Made by a program: the position numbers and the translations under genes
Source: Cyanoderma ruficeps
Lineage: Eukaryota > Chordata > Aves > Passeriformes > Timaliidae
Assembly: GCA_008694505.1 (NCBI GenBank)
Contig: VZDJ01007749.1
Span: forward strand, 7,031,457-7,095,456
Length of the DNA stretch: 64,000 bases
Direction of reading: 5' to 3'
The notes under the pieces: model-generated
Seen by the model: only the letters and a program-made list of their open reading frames with translations
Databases searched by the model: none
What the model was told of the DNA's origin: nothing
Shown: one piece after another, positions 1 to 12,200 of the stretch
Layout of the letters: each line of letters starts with the position of its first letter
Position numbering within the stretch: position 1 is the stretch's first letter

Positions 1-50
1 ACTGTATCTTTAAACAGGACAGAAACAGGACAAAGCTCATGTACGAAAGG

Positions 51-67
51 AAAAAAAAAAAAAAAAA
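51..67 (+). repeat. Poly(A) tract
   Basis: Uninterrupted run of 17 A. No target-site duplication or SINE body is recognised beside it. Confidence 0.95.
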
Positions 68-2744
68 GGGAAAAGCACCTCAGTTTGATTCCTCCTAAAA
101 GGGAAGGGCATCTTTTGCCTTAACATTTTTCTATGATCAGGAGTGAAACATTAGGGATGAACCAGAAAGGTTGCATTCTTTATCATTCTCTTCCTCTGAA
201 TCTAAATTCAGCTGGCAAGACATACCAGTTCAGAGCTCTGTATGCCCTAGCACCTGGTACAGGAAGTCTGTCCCAACATCAGGAAGCCATTTAGTCAAAA
301 GGAAAGTCTTTTTGGTTCCTAAAGACTCTAAGAAGCACTTTAAACTCTACCCAGAAATCAACAGGCAGGTCCTGGAGCTGCCGTGCCATAAGCATTGCAG
401 AGATGCCCTTTGGGCAAATAAACCCTTACTCTATTTCCACTATCAAATTAAAAACTAATTTGTTTAAAGTGCAGCAAAAAAGGGCCAGGTTAAAAAAAGA
501 GTCCAGTCAGTCAAAAAGCTGTTTCTTGACATATGAAACATGTTGTCAAGCAGCTGGGCTAATTTTGACTATTAAGGTTTTCATTTGACTAGATATCTCA
601 CAGCACGCCCACTGTCTTCAAGGACTAATATTGCCTCTGGCTGCTTCTCAACATCAACCAGCAACCCAAATTTTTCTGGGCTAAACTTCAATCTATTCCT
701 CCAGCATGAGCTTGGCACCATCTGGGACACAGAGGCATACCATCCTCAGCTAAAGGGACAGTCTCACCGTCCTCACTTTCTGCAGACTGAAGGAAAACTA
801 TTGAGTTCGCCAACATCCCAAAAGCGACCTCAAAACCTCTGAGAAATCTGTTGCAAACTTACCTGAATCTAAATTCAGCGGGTAGTTCAGCTGAAATTAG
901 ATTCAGATTTGTTGTAACAGATTTCCAGTCTTGTGTCACAATGCATCTCCTGATTAGTTGGCATTTCACTCACAAGCCAAGAAGATGGAAGAAAATAGAT
1001 GCAAACTGGGGACTTATTGTTTTCTAAGGATGTCATGACATCTGTAATTGCTTCTCAACCAATATCAAGGGAACTAAGCCAAACCCTGTATCCACTGTAT
1101 TTGCAATTATTGACATTTCAAAAACAATCAAAAGAGCTGGGTTTGGTAATATTTCCTATTCTCTCCGCGGTATTCCTTCAACTGTTTTATGCTATTCTCT
1201 GACCCTGTTAAAAGCCACCTTGCCAGAAACCTGCCACTTTTCCACGTGAATGCACTTGTCACCAAAATGAATTGCCACCTTGCATTAGTGGTTCAAAGAG
1301 CCTCCTGATAGGAGCTCAGGAAGAACAGAAAATGGGGCAAAAATGATGCATTATCCCTAAAATGCTGCTACTTCACTTGTCAAGGATTGCAATTAAAGTT
1401 GGGCCAAGGCAATGTTAGCTCAGCTGCCTCTGAACACACCTGTTTCAATTTAATTTGCAGTAATTAGGAAGCCTAGGGCACCAGGAAAAACTGCTGTTCA
1501 CTCACTGGTTCAAATAGCTGAGTTTTCATGTGCCATTTAAAATGCTGTTTTTCAGGACAGACTGCTGACTTGCTAATGCTAGGAAAATGAAATACAGCAA
1601 AATATTTTTAGCAGCAGGAAGTTGTTACTCGCTACTGCCAATTACATGCCTTGTATTTGAACAGTGACATTTTTTTCCCCTTGCTTACTCTTCAAGATAG
1701 GTAAAAGCTGGCTGAGGTCTCGGGGCATGAGGATTTGAATAAAACTTAGTCCCTGGGAGCTGGCTGATATTTCTGGAGTCACAGTCAGTACTGGCAGCAG
1801 TCTGCTGTGACAGAGCAAACAACAGTGTCCCAGATCCACTCCTCAAAAACGGGAAAAGGAGAGGATTAAGCAAGAGACTTGGATCTATTGGCTTTGGCAA
1901 AAGGCTGAACAGCTTGTAATGCTAAAAAAATTACTGAAATTGGGGAGTAGAAAATGGGGCAGAGGGGGGAGAAATAAAAAAAGCATTACAATTACATAAG
2001 AATAGATATTTATACTCTGAGTTAATTTATCAAACTGACAGAGAGATGAATCATCCACCATTAAAATAAGAGGATACAAGTTTTCTTTATATCAAAATCA
2101 TTATTTACAACTTTTAAATATTCACAGAGGAGTCAAGTATCCTCATCTTTTAATTTAAAATGTGGTCTTGCAGGCCAAAAGAAAAGTCTTGGCAAAAATA
2201 AGTTTCTACAGGAAGAGGGCCCAAAGAATGACTTCTCCAAAAACCGGATAGATCTTAGCAATCATGATGGCACTTCTTTTTTCTTTAAATCTACACTTTA
2301 AAACCACAGAGGGCTCAAGAAACTCACACAGACCTAGATCTCTGAGTAACAAAACAATGAGAAAGGGCAGTAACAAGGACCTGTGGTATAGCTAGACACA
2401 GCTACTTAGGACTTTTTAAAATATACCACGAACCTGATTTTTTTTTTCAGGTGACATACAAAGCTCTGCTTTGAGGCAAGTTTGTTCCCACATGCTGAGA
2501 ATCCAACTGAAGCCAATACAGTTCCTCTCACTAAACTAACTTGAACAGATGCATGCATTTCTACAAGTAAAACTGCATTATTTTAATAATTGGCCTTTCT
2601 GTTGCTGCAATGCCATTAGAAACAACCATGCCACTGTATATTTTTCTATTTTAGAACAACCCCCTCCACCCCCCCCAAAAAAAAAAAATCTGGGAGATTC
2701 ACAGCAATGCTTCCTATACATTGCTTTGATTATTTTGGAATGGT

Positions 2745-2750
2745 TTTAAT
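2745..2750 (-). terminator. Candidate LYPLAL1 poly(A) signal (ATTAAA)
   Basis: This is the first ATTAAA variant after the stop, about 230 nt downstream. It would give a 3' UTR of ordinary modest length. Only the hexamer supports it; the downstream GU-rich element and cleavage site cannot be confirmed without transcript data. Confidence 0.3.
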
Positions 2751-2978
2751 ATTATCAGTCATTATTTTTTGTAGACTGATGTATGCTTAAAAACTGGACA
2801 AGAAAACAGAAAAAACCCACCCCTATAATAAAGTGAGGTTTAGTGGTCAGCACCATTTTTTCACCTCTTAGGTGAACTTTATGGAACATAAAAGTGTCTG
2901 CCTGAAGCTGTGCTTATATATATGTCACACATGATTTTAAAACCATGAAAAATCAGGAAGTATGAGGCTGGATCTTCA

Positions 2979-2984
2979 TTTATT
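2979..2984 (-). terminator. AATAAA hexamer overlapping the LYPLAL1 stop
   Basis: On the minus strand the last codons read CAA TAA ATG, so AATAAA covers the stop codon. I see no other exact AATAAA on this strand down to position 1. If used, it would leave almost no 3' UTR, so it may be fortuitous. Alternatives are the ATTAAA forms at 2745-2750, 2582-2587 and 2148-2153. Confidence 0.3.
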
Positions 2985-3219
2985 GATTTGTTTCTGAAGC
3001 TTCAACAGGCAATTTCTTTACAATCCAGGACTTTAATTTTTCTATTTCAGTTCTGCTGAGCTCGTGATTGAGGTTTGGGAAAGTATGAAGTGATGCTGAT
3101 ACGCCCAGAGACTTTAACATCTTGTTGGTCTCTTCACCCCATGAGTAGAGAACAAGTTCATCAGCAGTTCCATGACACTGAAATAATTCTGGAAGAGCAC
3201 TTTCATTTCTTTTCAAAGC
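2980..3219 (-). CDS. LYPLAL1: LYPLAL1 coding exon 5 (terminal coding exon)
   Basis: 240 nt encoding residues 158-236 and a TAA stop. It holds [11 protein letters not shown] with the catalytic Asp177 and FPNLNHEL with the catalytic His209. The C-terminal helix [11 protein letters not shown] leads to a short polar tail ending in SETNQ. The acceptor is ATCTAG|G. The intron before it is only 591 bp, by far the shortest in the gene. The stop codon overlaps an AATAAA hexamer. Confidence 0.97.
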   Translation of the reverse strand, partial: ALKRNESALPELFQCHGTADELVLYSWGEETNKMLKSLGVSASLHTFPNLNHELSRTEIEKLKSWIVKKLPVEASETNQ

Positions 3220-6200
3220 CTAGATGGAAAGGAGACACTGTCAGACAGTGACAGAAAATTTAAAAGAATATTTACAATTACATGGTGACAACTTATTGCA
3301 CTTACTGATCTGGGGTCATGTTGTACTATCTCTATAGAAGTAAACAAGGAAATATTGGAAAAAACTACCCTTCAAAATACGATGCAATAACTCTTGACAA
3401 ATGATAGGGTTTACTTTAAGGTCTATACCCCCATCCAAATAAAAGAAACAGAAAAAATTCATGACAGCAAATGGAGTTCATGACTATTATATGCATCACA
3501 CATTTTCAAAGAATAGTTATGCTTACACAGACTCTTTAACAATTAAGGACAACTAGTAAAGCATTTCATTTGTTGATTTCCTTCTACATTTTAATATTGT
3601 ACTGTGTGTGCAAAAAAGTGCAATAAAACATTATTTAAAGACAGCTTTGAAGCCTCACTTTGCTAATATTCTGATTATCTATTTCCCAGAAATGGCATAA
3701 GTTTAATATGAATCAGCTGCCTCAGACGTATAAATAGATATATTGAATTTGCAACCCCGTGTTTTCCATGTAGCTAAGCAGGATTTCTATTATATCTACT
3801 ACACACTCACCTGGTAAACAGCAGAGTCTTTATTGAGAAAACTAGACAAGGCAAAGACTCCTGCCAAATCCTGATGAAACCTATATGCCAGATGCATTGC
3901 CATTCCACCTCCCATCGAAAAGCCACCTGGGATGCAACAAAAGAAACAAAGATTGGATTCTTCTGTAAATCTTTGTAACCCAATGTACAATTTATTATCT
4001 TCAGACTTGTTTTTTTTGTACATAATACAACAAAAAACCCATCTTGAGTATCATAAGGGTTACAATGATTTTAGAATCACAGAATCACTTAGGTTGGAAA
4101 AGACCTCTAAGATCATCAAGCCCAACCTATGACCTAACTCCACCTTGTCAAGTAGATCATTGCACCAAGCTCCACATTCAGTCATTTCTTGAACACCTCC
4201 AGGGTCAGTGACTCCAGCACCTTCCTGGACAGCTCATTCCAATGTTTAACAACCTTTCTGTGAAGAAATTCTTTCTGACATCCAACCTGAACCTTGTGTG
4301 GCATAGCTTGAGGTTTATATCAAAGCACAATGCAATTAAGAAAATAGATAGCTAAAGCAGTGCTGAAGATTCATTACTGAGGAGGACAAAAATGGAGCAG
4401 CCAAAAGAAGCCATTGCTTCAGAAGACATTTGTGTATGGTCCCTACCAGGTAGCTGAATACTGTGGCCATACATACTCTGACATTAACGAAGTAAAACTC
4501 TGTGAACAGGTAATTCTCACTGCTTTTTGTACTCAAGTTATTTCTCCCCAAGGCTAGCAGCATTCACACGTGAAAGATCCCTACTGTATATCATCAGTGA
4601 GCATTCACATTAAACTAGCATTGAGGATATTTTTGTTGTTATACATTGGGATATATATTAAATAGGGAACAAACGCAACGTACACCCCCTGAGTTCTAAC
4701 AGGATCTCCGAATTAATGGCCTTCTATGGTGATCTATATGTCTCTTTAACTACACTAGTTCCTTACTGAAGATAATTCCTCAGGGATGATTTTTATATGA
4801 CAAATGCTTAATCATTAGGAAAGAAATCCAGACTACCACATTACTTCACATAGACACAGCACACAGGCCATTATATTGACTGTATCCAGATAATGACTAC
4901 AGTGCAGTTTCCTTTATTTTCCTATGCACAATCTGGTCACTTATTTAATTTCCTTTTGATCATTCTGAAGAATGCTGTCATCCCCAAACCCCAAAAGAAG
5001 CACTTGTACTTTAAGAGACCATTTTGCATTTGCTTAGAAATAAATTGAGACAATGCTTTGTCAACACATAGAACAAAGTCCATTTTAAGTATTTCAGATT
5101 ACAGGAAGAAAAGCTGCATTGAAAAGTCATTACTAGTTTGTAAATGATTTAATCTTAAAATTTTGTACCCAGTTAGTCACAATCTGGCACACTGTCTGCA
5201 ATTACTCACCAGCAGTCTTTGACAATGCAGTCACCTTCTGTTTAGAAGAATATTAGGTAATGGTTCTTTTATGTGGCTCATACTACTACAAGAAAATGCA
5301 ATACAAAGGACTAGCTCTTCAAATTTGATTTGCATGGGAATACCTGAAGTTTATCATCTGATACCACAACCATTTCTGAGTAAATGCCATATGGTAAATG
5401 TTTCAAAAATAACAATTGGAATAAGCATTTATAGATGCAGACTATTTTTTCAATTACAAGAACCATTTCAGTGTAAGTGCATGTTTGACATGACACATAA
5501 AGGACATTCTCAGTCAAGAACTTCGACAAGAATTTAAATTTTGGATGAAGGAAAACAATGAGGCAGTTACAGATATTACACAAAACAAATGTATGAAATG
5601 ACAGAGCCTAAACAAAACACAAAAGTACATGTACACAGACGATCTCAGCATGATGAATACATAAACTGTACAGCATTGCTAAGCAGATCGTGTCAGGAGT
5701 GTTAGACAAAATCAAAGTGACACAGCAACATTTCATTCATCCTTAGATGGGCAGAACATCGCAAGGTCTTCACCAATCTACTTCTACACAAAGTCTGTGC
5801 ATAGAAGTTAAGAGCTTGCCAGCAGGTTTTAAATTTAAAAGCAAGTTTGCTTTCAGTTTTCCCCTCATACCAATTTTAATGAGAACTGTGATTAATGCTT
5901 CACAACAGTTAAACAGGGTTAGCTTGACACTGCTCAGGAAGCCAGTTCAGGAAAGCACCTAACTCTTTGTGTTAACTTCCCTGACTCATAAAGGAGGTTT
6001 ATGCGTAGACTAATAGGGGAGCACATACAAAAGACTCAATTCTGTAAAGCACTTCCAGTTCCAGAGAAAGTTCACTCAAGGATGCATTTATGACCTCAAA
6101 TCTTCTTCAGTGTAGTGCTGATTTTTAGGCAACACCCCTCTGCAATAAGAAGAAAGCTGCTTACGATTCACCTTGATAGCTGAGAAAGATTTGTTGAAAT

Positions 6201-9200
6201 CACACAGTTGTCCCACTTCCAAATTAAAGATTTTGAATCTGAAGGAAACTGCCATGCAATACTTCACTAAAACATTATCTTCTGGAATATAATCTGTAAC
6301 TAAATTCAGGTACTCTCAGGCACAGGATGATGTAACACAACGTGAATAGAAGCTGAATTTCTCATACGGAATTTATCCTTGATTGAATAAAACAGAAACC
6401 TTCACCACAGTTGCCATTTCTCAGTGATAAAACATTCCTTCAGAGCTTGTAAATGGCCTTAGGAACCTTTTAAACAAAACTCCAGCTCACTTTCACAAAA
6501 AATCTTGATTTGTATTAACTTGCTTCCCATTTGTATAGGACTGAAATGATAATCTGGTCCATGATGACACTTGAACATTATATGGGGCTCAGAAAACCAA
6601 GTATTTACCTTACGTCAAACTTCAGCTTTATTTGCTTCTTTGCGCTTTGTCTAACAATGCCTGTGTTTGCATCTCAGAAATGACTAATGACTTTATTATC
6701 CAGCACAGAGGTTTATTTTGTATCCATCCTGTATACATAAGAGAATGCTAAAAACTGCATTCTCCCCCATGCATCACTTTAGTGGCTGCAGTGAGCTATC
6801 CCTGAGATCCTAAAGTTCTTTAATCATACCTAGTGCACTAATTTTGAAGTAAAAAAGGAACAGGAGAAGCTAAACTCCAGACTTTGATGAGGTTAGAATT
6901 TGGACTTGGGTATAGGGGTGTAGTTTGAGGTGATTGCTTTAAGCAATATTTCTTCACTATTTTCTCTGTAGTAGTAGTAGTTCATCTTTCCTGCATTTCT
7001 TCACATTTGTCAGCACAGCTTTGGTAACAAAGTGGCAAGAAACGAATCCTCCAGCACACAGTGCCTGTGCCAGCACAGCACAAGACAAACACTCTTCTGT
7101 TGTATAAGGCTACACCAGCACAGTTAGAAATTGTCTTGGCCTGTTCTGTTATTACTACAATACATTACATACTCTTGCCTCCTTTCCATTCCATTCTCAC
7201 AGCATTTTTCATTCTCAATTTCTCCTTTTTTAGTATTTCAACTTAGAGTTGCTTTAATCAGCTTGTTATCAGGAATTTCTCCCTAAAGCTACATTCCAGT
7301 TTACTTTCCCCTCTCCCTAGGGACTTTGTGATTTACCTTCTATTAACGCTAACAGCACAGCCTTGTTCTACACATCATCTGCAAAGAAGCTGACTTTCTG
7401 TTTTGACCTTCCATTTTCATCAATGAATGGAAGTATTATATACGTTTAACAGTGTTCACAAATGAATATCAGCAAAGAGTACAAATGCCAGTGCAACAGC
7501 AAATTCCCTTCTCCACAGAACTCCATGAACACTGCTCCTGTGTTAAGTGCTCAAACATGTACTTTGTCTCAAGTGAATTTCCTCACAGCAGTGATTTTTC
7601 TCCTTTTAATCTCTTCATGAAACTTCATCAAACAAAAACCTTGCACACCAGTAGAACTGCAATGAACAGTTTCCACCTTTGATAGCCTTGTTATTCTGTT
7701 TGTTACTTAGTCTTTACAAGAGCAACAAACTTTAGAGTCTTTACAAGAACAAAGGCAACTTCCCTTCAGTAGCTCAGCCACTTGCTCTTGTTAGGAACAT
7801 GAATCAATTTGCTCCCCAACTTTCTCACCAGTCAAAACACATTTTGAAATGCGTATTTGAGTGGTATGAGTTTTACCACTTTCTTGTAAAAACAAGCGTA
7901 CAATTGTTTCTAACATATCAACGCGCAGTAAAACCAGAACCAGTTACACTTTTGTTTTCAACTGTTAGGGGTAATAGAGGGGAACCCAACATGTGTACCT
8001 AAGGAGTCATAATTTTTAGCACTGGAAGGAAAATAAAATCCATGAAAAATCTCGAATCAGTTTTTATTAAGATGTTACCCGGCCAATCTATGGCTTACTT
8101 CATTTACCCAATGTGTTTTCTTGGTTGTTGCTAGAGAGGATGATAGCACTACCCTGCTGCAACACTTGTCATTTTTACAGTCAGCATAACTGCACAACAT
8201 GGGAAAAAGGAAGAGAACAACCTGTCCTTTCTGCTCACAGTATTTGTGACTCTAAACTGAATCACAGAAAGGAAAGCGGAAAATAGCTCTCTAAAGCAAA
8301 GAGTAGTAAAGCACACAAACAGGCTGTTGTTCGGTAGAGCTGTGAACCTTCTGTTAGCAGAGGTCTTTTAGAAGTCAGAAAAGCAATAGTAAGGATTTGC
8401 CTAAATAGAGCTGAGCCTGCACTGGCACATGACAATGGAATAGCAAATGTTGTGATGTCTCAGTCTTCTACGATTCTGGTGGCACAACTGTGAAGAAAGT
8501 ACAGGTTAACCTGTACCGTGCAGCATGTCTGCACAACTCTCAAGCATTCTGAAAGCCCATCCATCCATTTAATTTTACACTGAATTCAGGCATTTATTAA
8601 AAATGGGTAAGGACATGTGTTCAACAGAGTTCCTAGTAAGGCTGAAAAGATCAGAACTTGATTCACTTTATAATTATTTTCTTACTGAAGTTATTATCTT
8701 ACATGTGATGACAATATAATGATTGAATTATTTTTGAATTTACTGCTGTGGGTCTTATTTACTCCTAATCTTTACTATCATTTGCTAAACCTTTCATTCA
8801 CCATACTGAGAATGTGTCACCTTTCAGAGTCTTTAGATACATTAATACTGACACCATCCAATGCTGGGAAACAAAGTAACAAGTAGTGGACTACTCTTAG
8901 TAAAAAAATAGCATTGTACCTCCTACTGAAAGATTCATTTGTTAATGTCTCTTTTTACTTCCTGATCTGTAGCTAGAGTAGCAGAGATCCAAAAGAGAAA
9001 CATGGTCAGTTCGGATACAAAAACCTCCAAAACCAAGAAGAGCAAACGTTTACCCCAAAGTATAAATGCAAAGCAAATTTACAGAGATGCACTAAAAATT
9101 AATAAAACGATGCAGGCATTATGGGGCAGACGGACTAACAGTACTGCTTTGAGCCCAGCATCTCAGGCACAATTCAGATAAAACCACAAAGCCACGTAAT

Positions 9201-12200
9201 GGGAGATACAGAATGAGAAATCTCATTTGAATTGCAGAGACAAACAGCAAAATAAATCCACGAATTTAATCTGTAAGAGCAAGGCAGTAAGTACGTCTGA
9301 ATGGAAGAAAATGTCCTCCTAATAAAGACAGAAAATATGAGACAGGATGAGCGACAGCAAAAGGCTTAGAAGCCAAAAACATAAAATACCAAGATTGTGG
9401 GTGAAATAGTTTGCTCAACACTTTACTGATGGAAGTTTTTATCTTTGCATATTTATACGATCCACTCTCTGGGGTGTCAAAGCCAAGATAGTTCTCCACC
9501 CCCCACCCCTCCCATTCTCACACACACTGAGAGAGAAGGAAATGCTAATATTTACAAGAAGCACAGAGCTTTCATGTTACTTCCACCATGGTTCAGTAGC
9601 TATGTAAGAAGGCTAGTAATAAACAAAAAAGTGGTTGTGTGTCTCGTGTTATTGTTACAGCACAAGGGGTCAGGAATCATGCATGTGTTTTTTGGCATTT
9701 AGTCAAATCTACAGGACTGTTATGGAAAGTTTATTTTCACTGGCTGCTGACATGAGTGACTACAGGTGGCAGAGACCAACGCGCTTGGATCAGCACTTCT
9801 GCACTACACAAAAAGTGACCTGTGAAAGCAGGAAAGCAGTGCTAAATTAAGAACAAAAAAAGAACAAAAAGACTGTTTTTCACCAAACTGCAGTTGACTA
9901 CAGCGAGCCCTATCAAAATGCTCAAAAAACCAGAGGGCCGTTTCTTTCAAGAGCTTGTAGCATATTCTTGAATAAGACTGTTGAAATCTTTAACAGTTTT
10001 CACTGAAGTGGACTTATTTTACAGTGCACTATTACTATGGAAGCAATTAAAAAACCCAAAACAACAGAACAATCAACACATGAAAACAAAAAACAAAACC
10101 ACCGTCACCTAAAAAACAAACTCAGCTTGAGATAGAAAAAGGAAGTATTGTCCCACATTTTAAACTGTGGCTTGTTTGGCCAATTTAGCAATGAATTCAG
10201 CCATTTATAAAGAAGAAATACATCCTGTTTTTAAAGAAAGGATACTATCAAAGCTCCAAGTGTCAAAATTTGACTAAATTTATAACACTCTTTTATCTCC
10301 AAAGTCAATACAAACCTACTTACAGGACTATTTGTAAGGAGTGATTTAGCCAGGAAGACCAGTAAGAGTAACTCAACAAGAATGTCTGGCTAAAAACTAA
10401 GTACCATTATCAAATTCTGGGGATGATATAATTATTTTTTTGAATAATTATGTATTGCTGCTAGTCTCCCTTCCTTCCTCCTCCAAGGTCAGGGGAAATA
10501 AAGCTTAATCAGAAGTCTACTTCCTTCAAAAGACCTGTGTTAAAAGGAAAGCAACTCATGAAACTATTAGGAGATAAGAATGGTAGATGAGCCATGTCAC
10601 AAAATTAATACAGATGTTTTAAAAATAAGACTTCCTTTAGATCCAGTAGACTACGCAATTTATTTCTTTAAAAGTAGATTCATATAGCAGCAGTTAAAAG
10701 CAAGGCTGCACCAGCTTTTTTCTTGATAAAAAAGAGAGGAATGTCACTGTACAATCTGGACTCTATTCTCAGCTTTAGAGTTCTGCTCTACAAGCAGCCA
10801 CCTAAGGATTTCAGAGCTATTAAAGCAAACAATGTACACTATAATTTCTTTCAGAGAAAATGCTCTCACTGTCCCACTTTCCTGAGCCTTGTGGAAAGTC
10901 TGAATGGCTCAAGAAGGGGAATCATCCCCCAGAATATCAGGTGTTGGGCTTCTCATTTTCCATTTTTGAGAACCCACTGCTGCTCCCCATCTCTTTCCAC
11001 TCACTCACCTTTCCACAGTGCTCCCTCAGATCTTGCCTTCTTATGCTACACCTGTGAGCTGTCAGCAGCTGCCCACCTTCCTGCTTGCCTAACACCTCAC
11101 TTGCCCTTATCCAACAATATCTGAAACTCACCCTCAGCCTGTAATTTCTAGTCCTCTATTCCATATAAAACCATAACCTTCAATCTTGTTACGGTCCTCA
11201 TAGTAATTTTGTTTTCTTTCCCGTCATTAAAACTCCCACTTACTACAAAATGGTCACTCAACCCAATTGTCCTTTTAACCCTTCAAGGAGAATTTCATTC
11301 CCTGTAAGTACCTTCATATGACTGCTCTGTTTTTTGGTTTTTGTGACCCTCCCCAGAAGGGTCCCCACTGTTCTTCAAAGACTCCCATGTTCTCCAGTCG
11401 CCTCTCTCAACTATTTTGTCTCTGTTTTCCATAATAAGTTATGTATCAGTATTCCCATGATGGTTCTCCAACATGATGCAACAGCACCGAATGCACTATG
11501 AATCCACAGCAAAATTTCACCCTGGTTTCCTCTGCTATAAATGTCTTGTTTTTCCCTTTACCTCACAAAGGCTGCCTCCTCCAACTCCATGGTACCAGCA
11601 GTGACAAACGTGCTGTTTGCACACCATCTGTTACCTTAGGCCTCACCTTCTTGTACCAGGTGGATATTCCTGACATTTTCAAAGAGAAATCTAAAAAGAT
11701 CCAACAGAACTTAGTTATCTGACATTCTAAGCAAGTAACCAAATCTTCCATTATCTCCTGCACATCAATCTCCTACACTCAGAAAAAATTCATGCCACAC
11801 ATTTCTCCTTTTCAAGTGGACATTACAGTTTGCTGCAGACATACTGACTTGGCCTCATTTATTTTTTTTTTTGATCAAAAATCACAGAATGGTTTAGGTT
11901 GGAAGAAACTCCAAAGATCATTTGGTTCCAAGCCCCTGCCATGGCCAGGAAGTCCTTTCACTAGACCAGGTTTCTCAGGGCTCCATCCAACCTGGCCTTG
12001 AACACTTCCAGGGACGGACATCCCCAACTTTTCCAGCGCGTCACCACCCTCAAAATATCAAATTTGTTTCTAATATCTAATCTAAACCTACACTCTTTCA
12101 CTCTAAAGCCATTCCACCTTGTCTTATCATTACATGGCCTTGAAAAAGTTCCTCCCCAGCATTCTTGTGGGCCTCTTTAGGTATTGGAAGGTGCTGCAAG

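Larger units (their letters stand above)
1..2978. other. LYPLAL1 3' UTR and downstream non-coding DNA
   Basis: AT-rich, with no recognisable coding exon, RNA gene or mobile element. The part nearest 2978 must include the LYPLAL1 3' UTR, but its end is not defined. Simple tracts are an A17 run at 51-67 and a C-rich/A12 tract at about 2660-2688. The short open frames on both strands show no family motif. Confidence 0.6.

Noticed and set aside
10723..11131. 133-codon plus frame and its overlapping frames in intron 3
   Set aside because: Ser/Pro/Leu-rich chance frame with no motif. It lies antisense in an intron without splice or repeat support.
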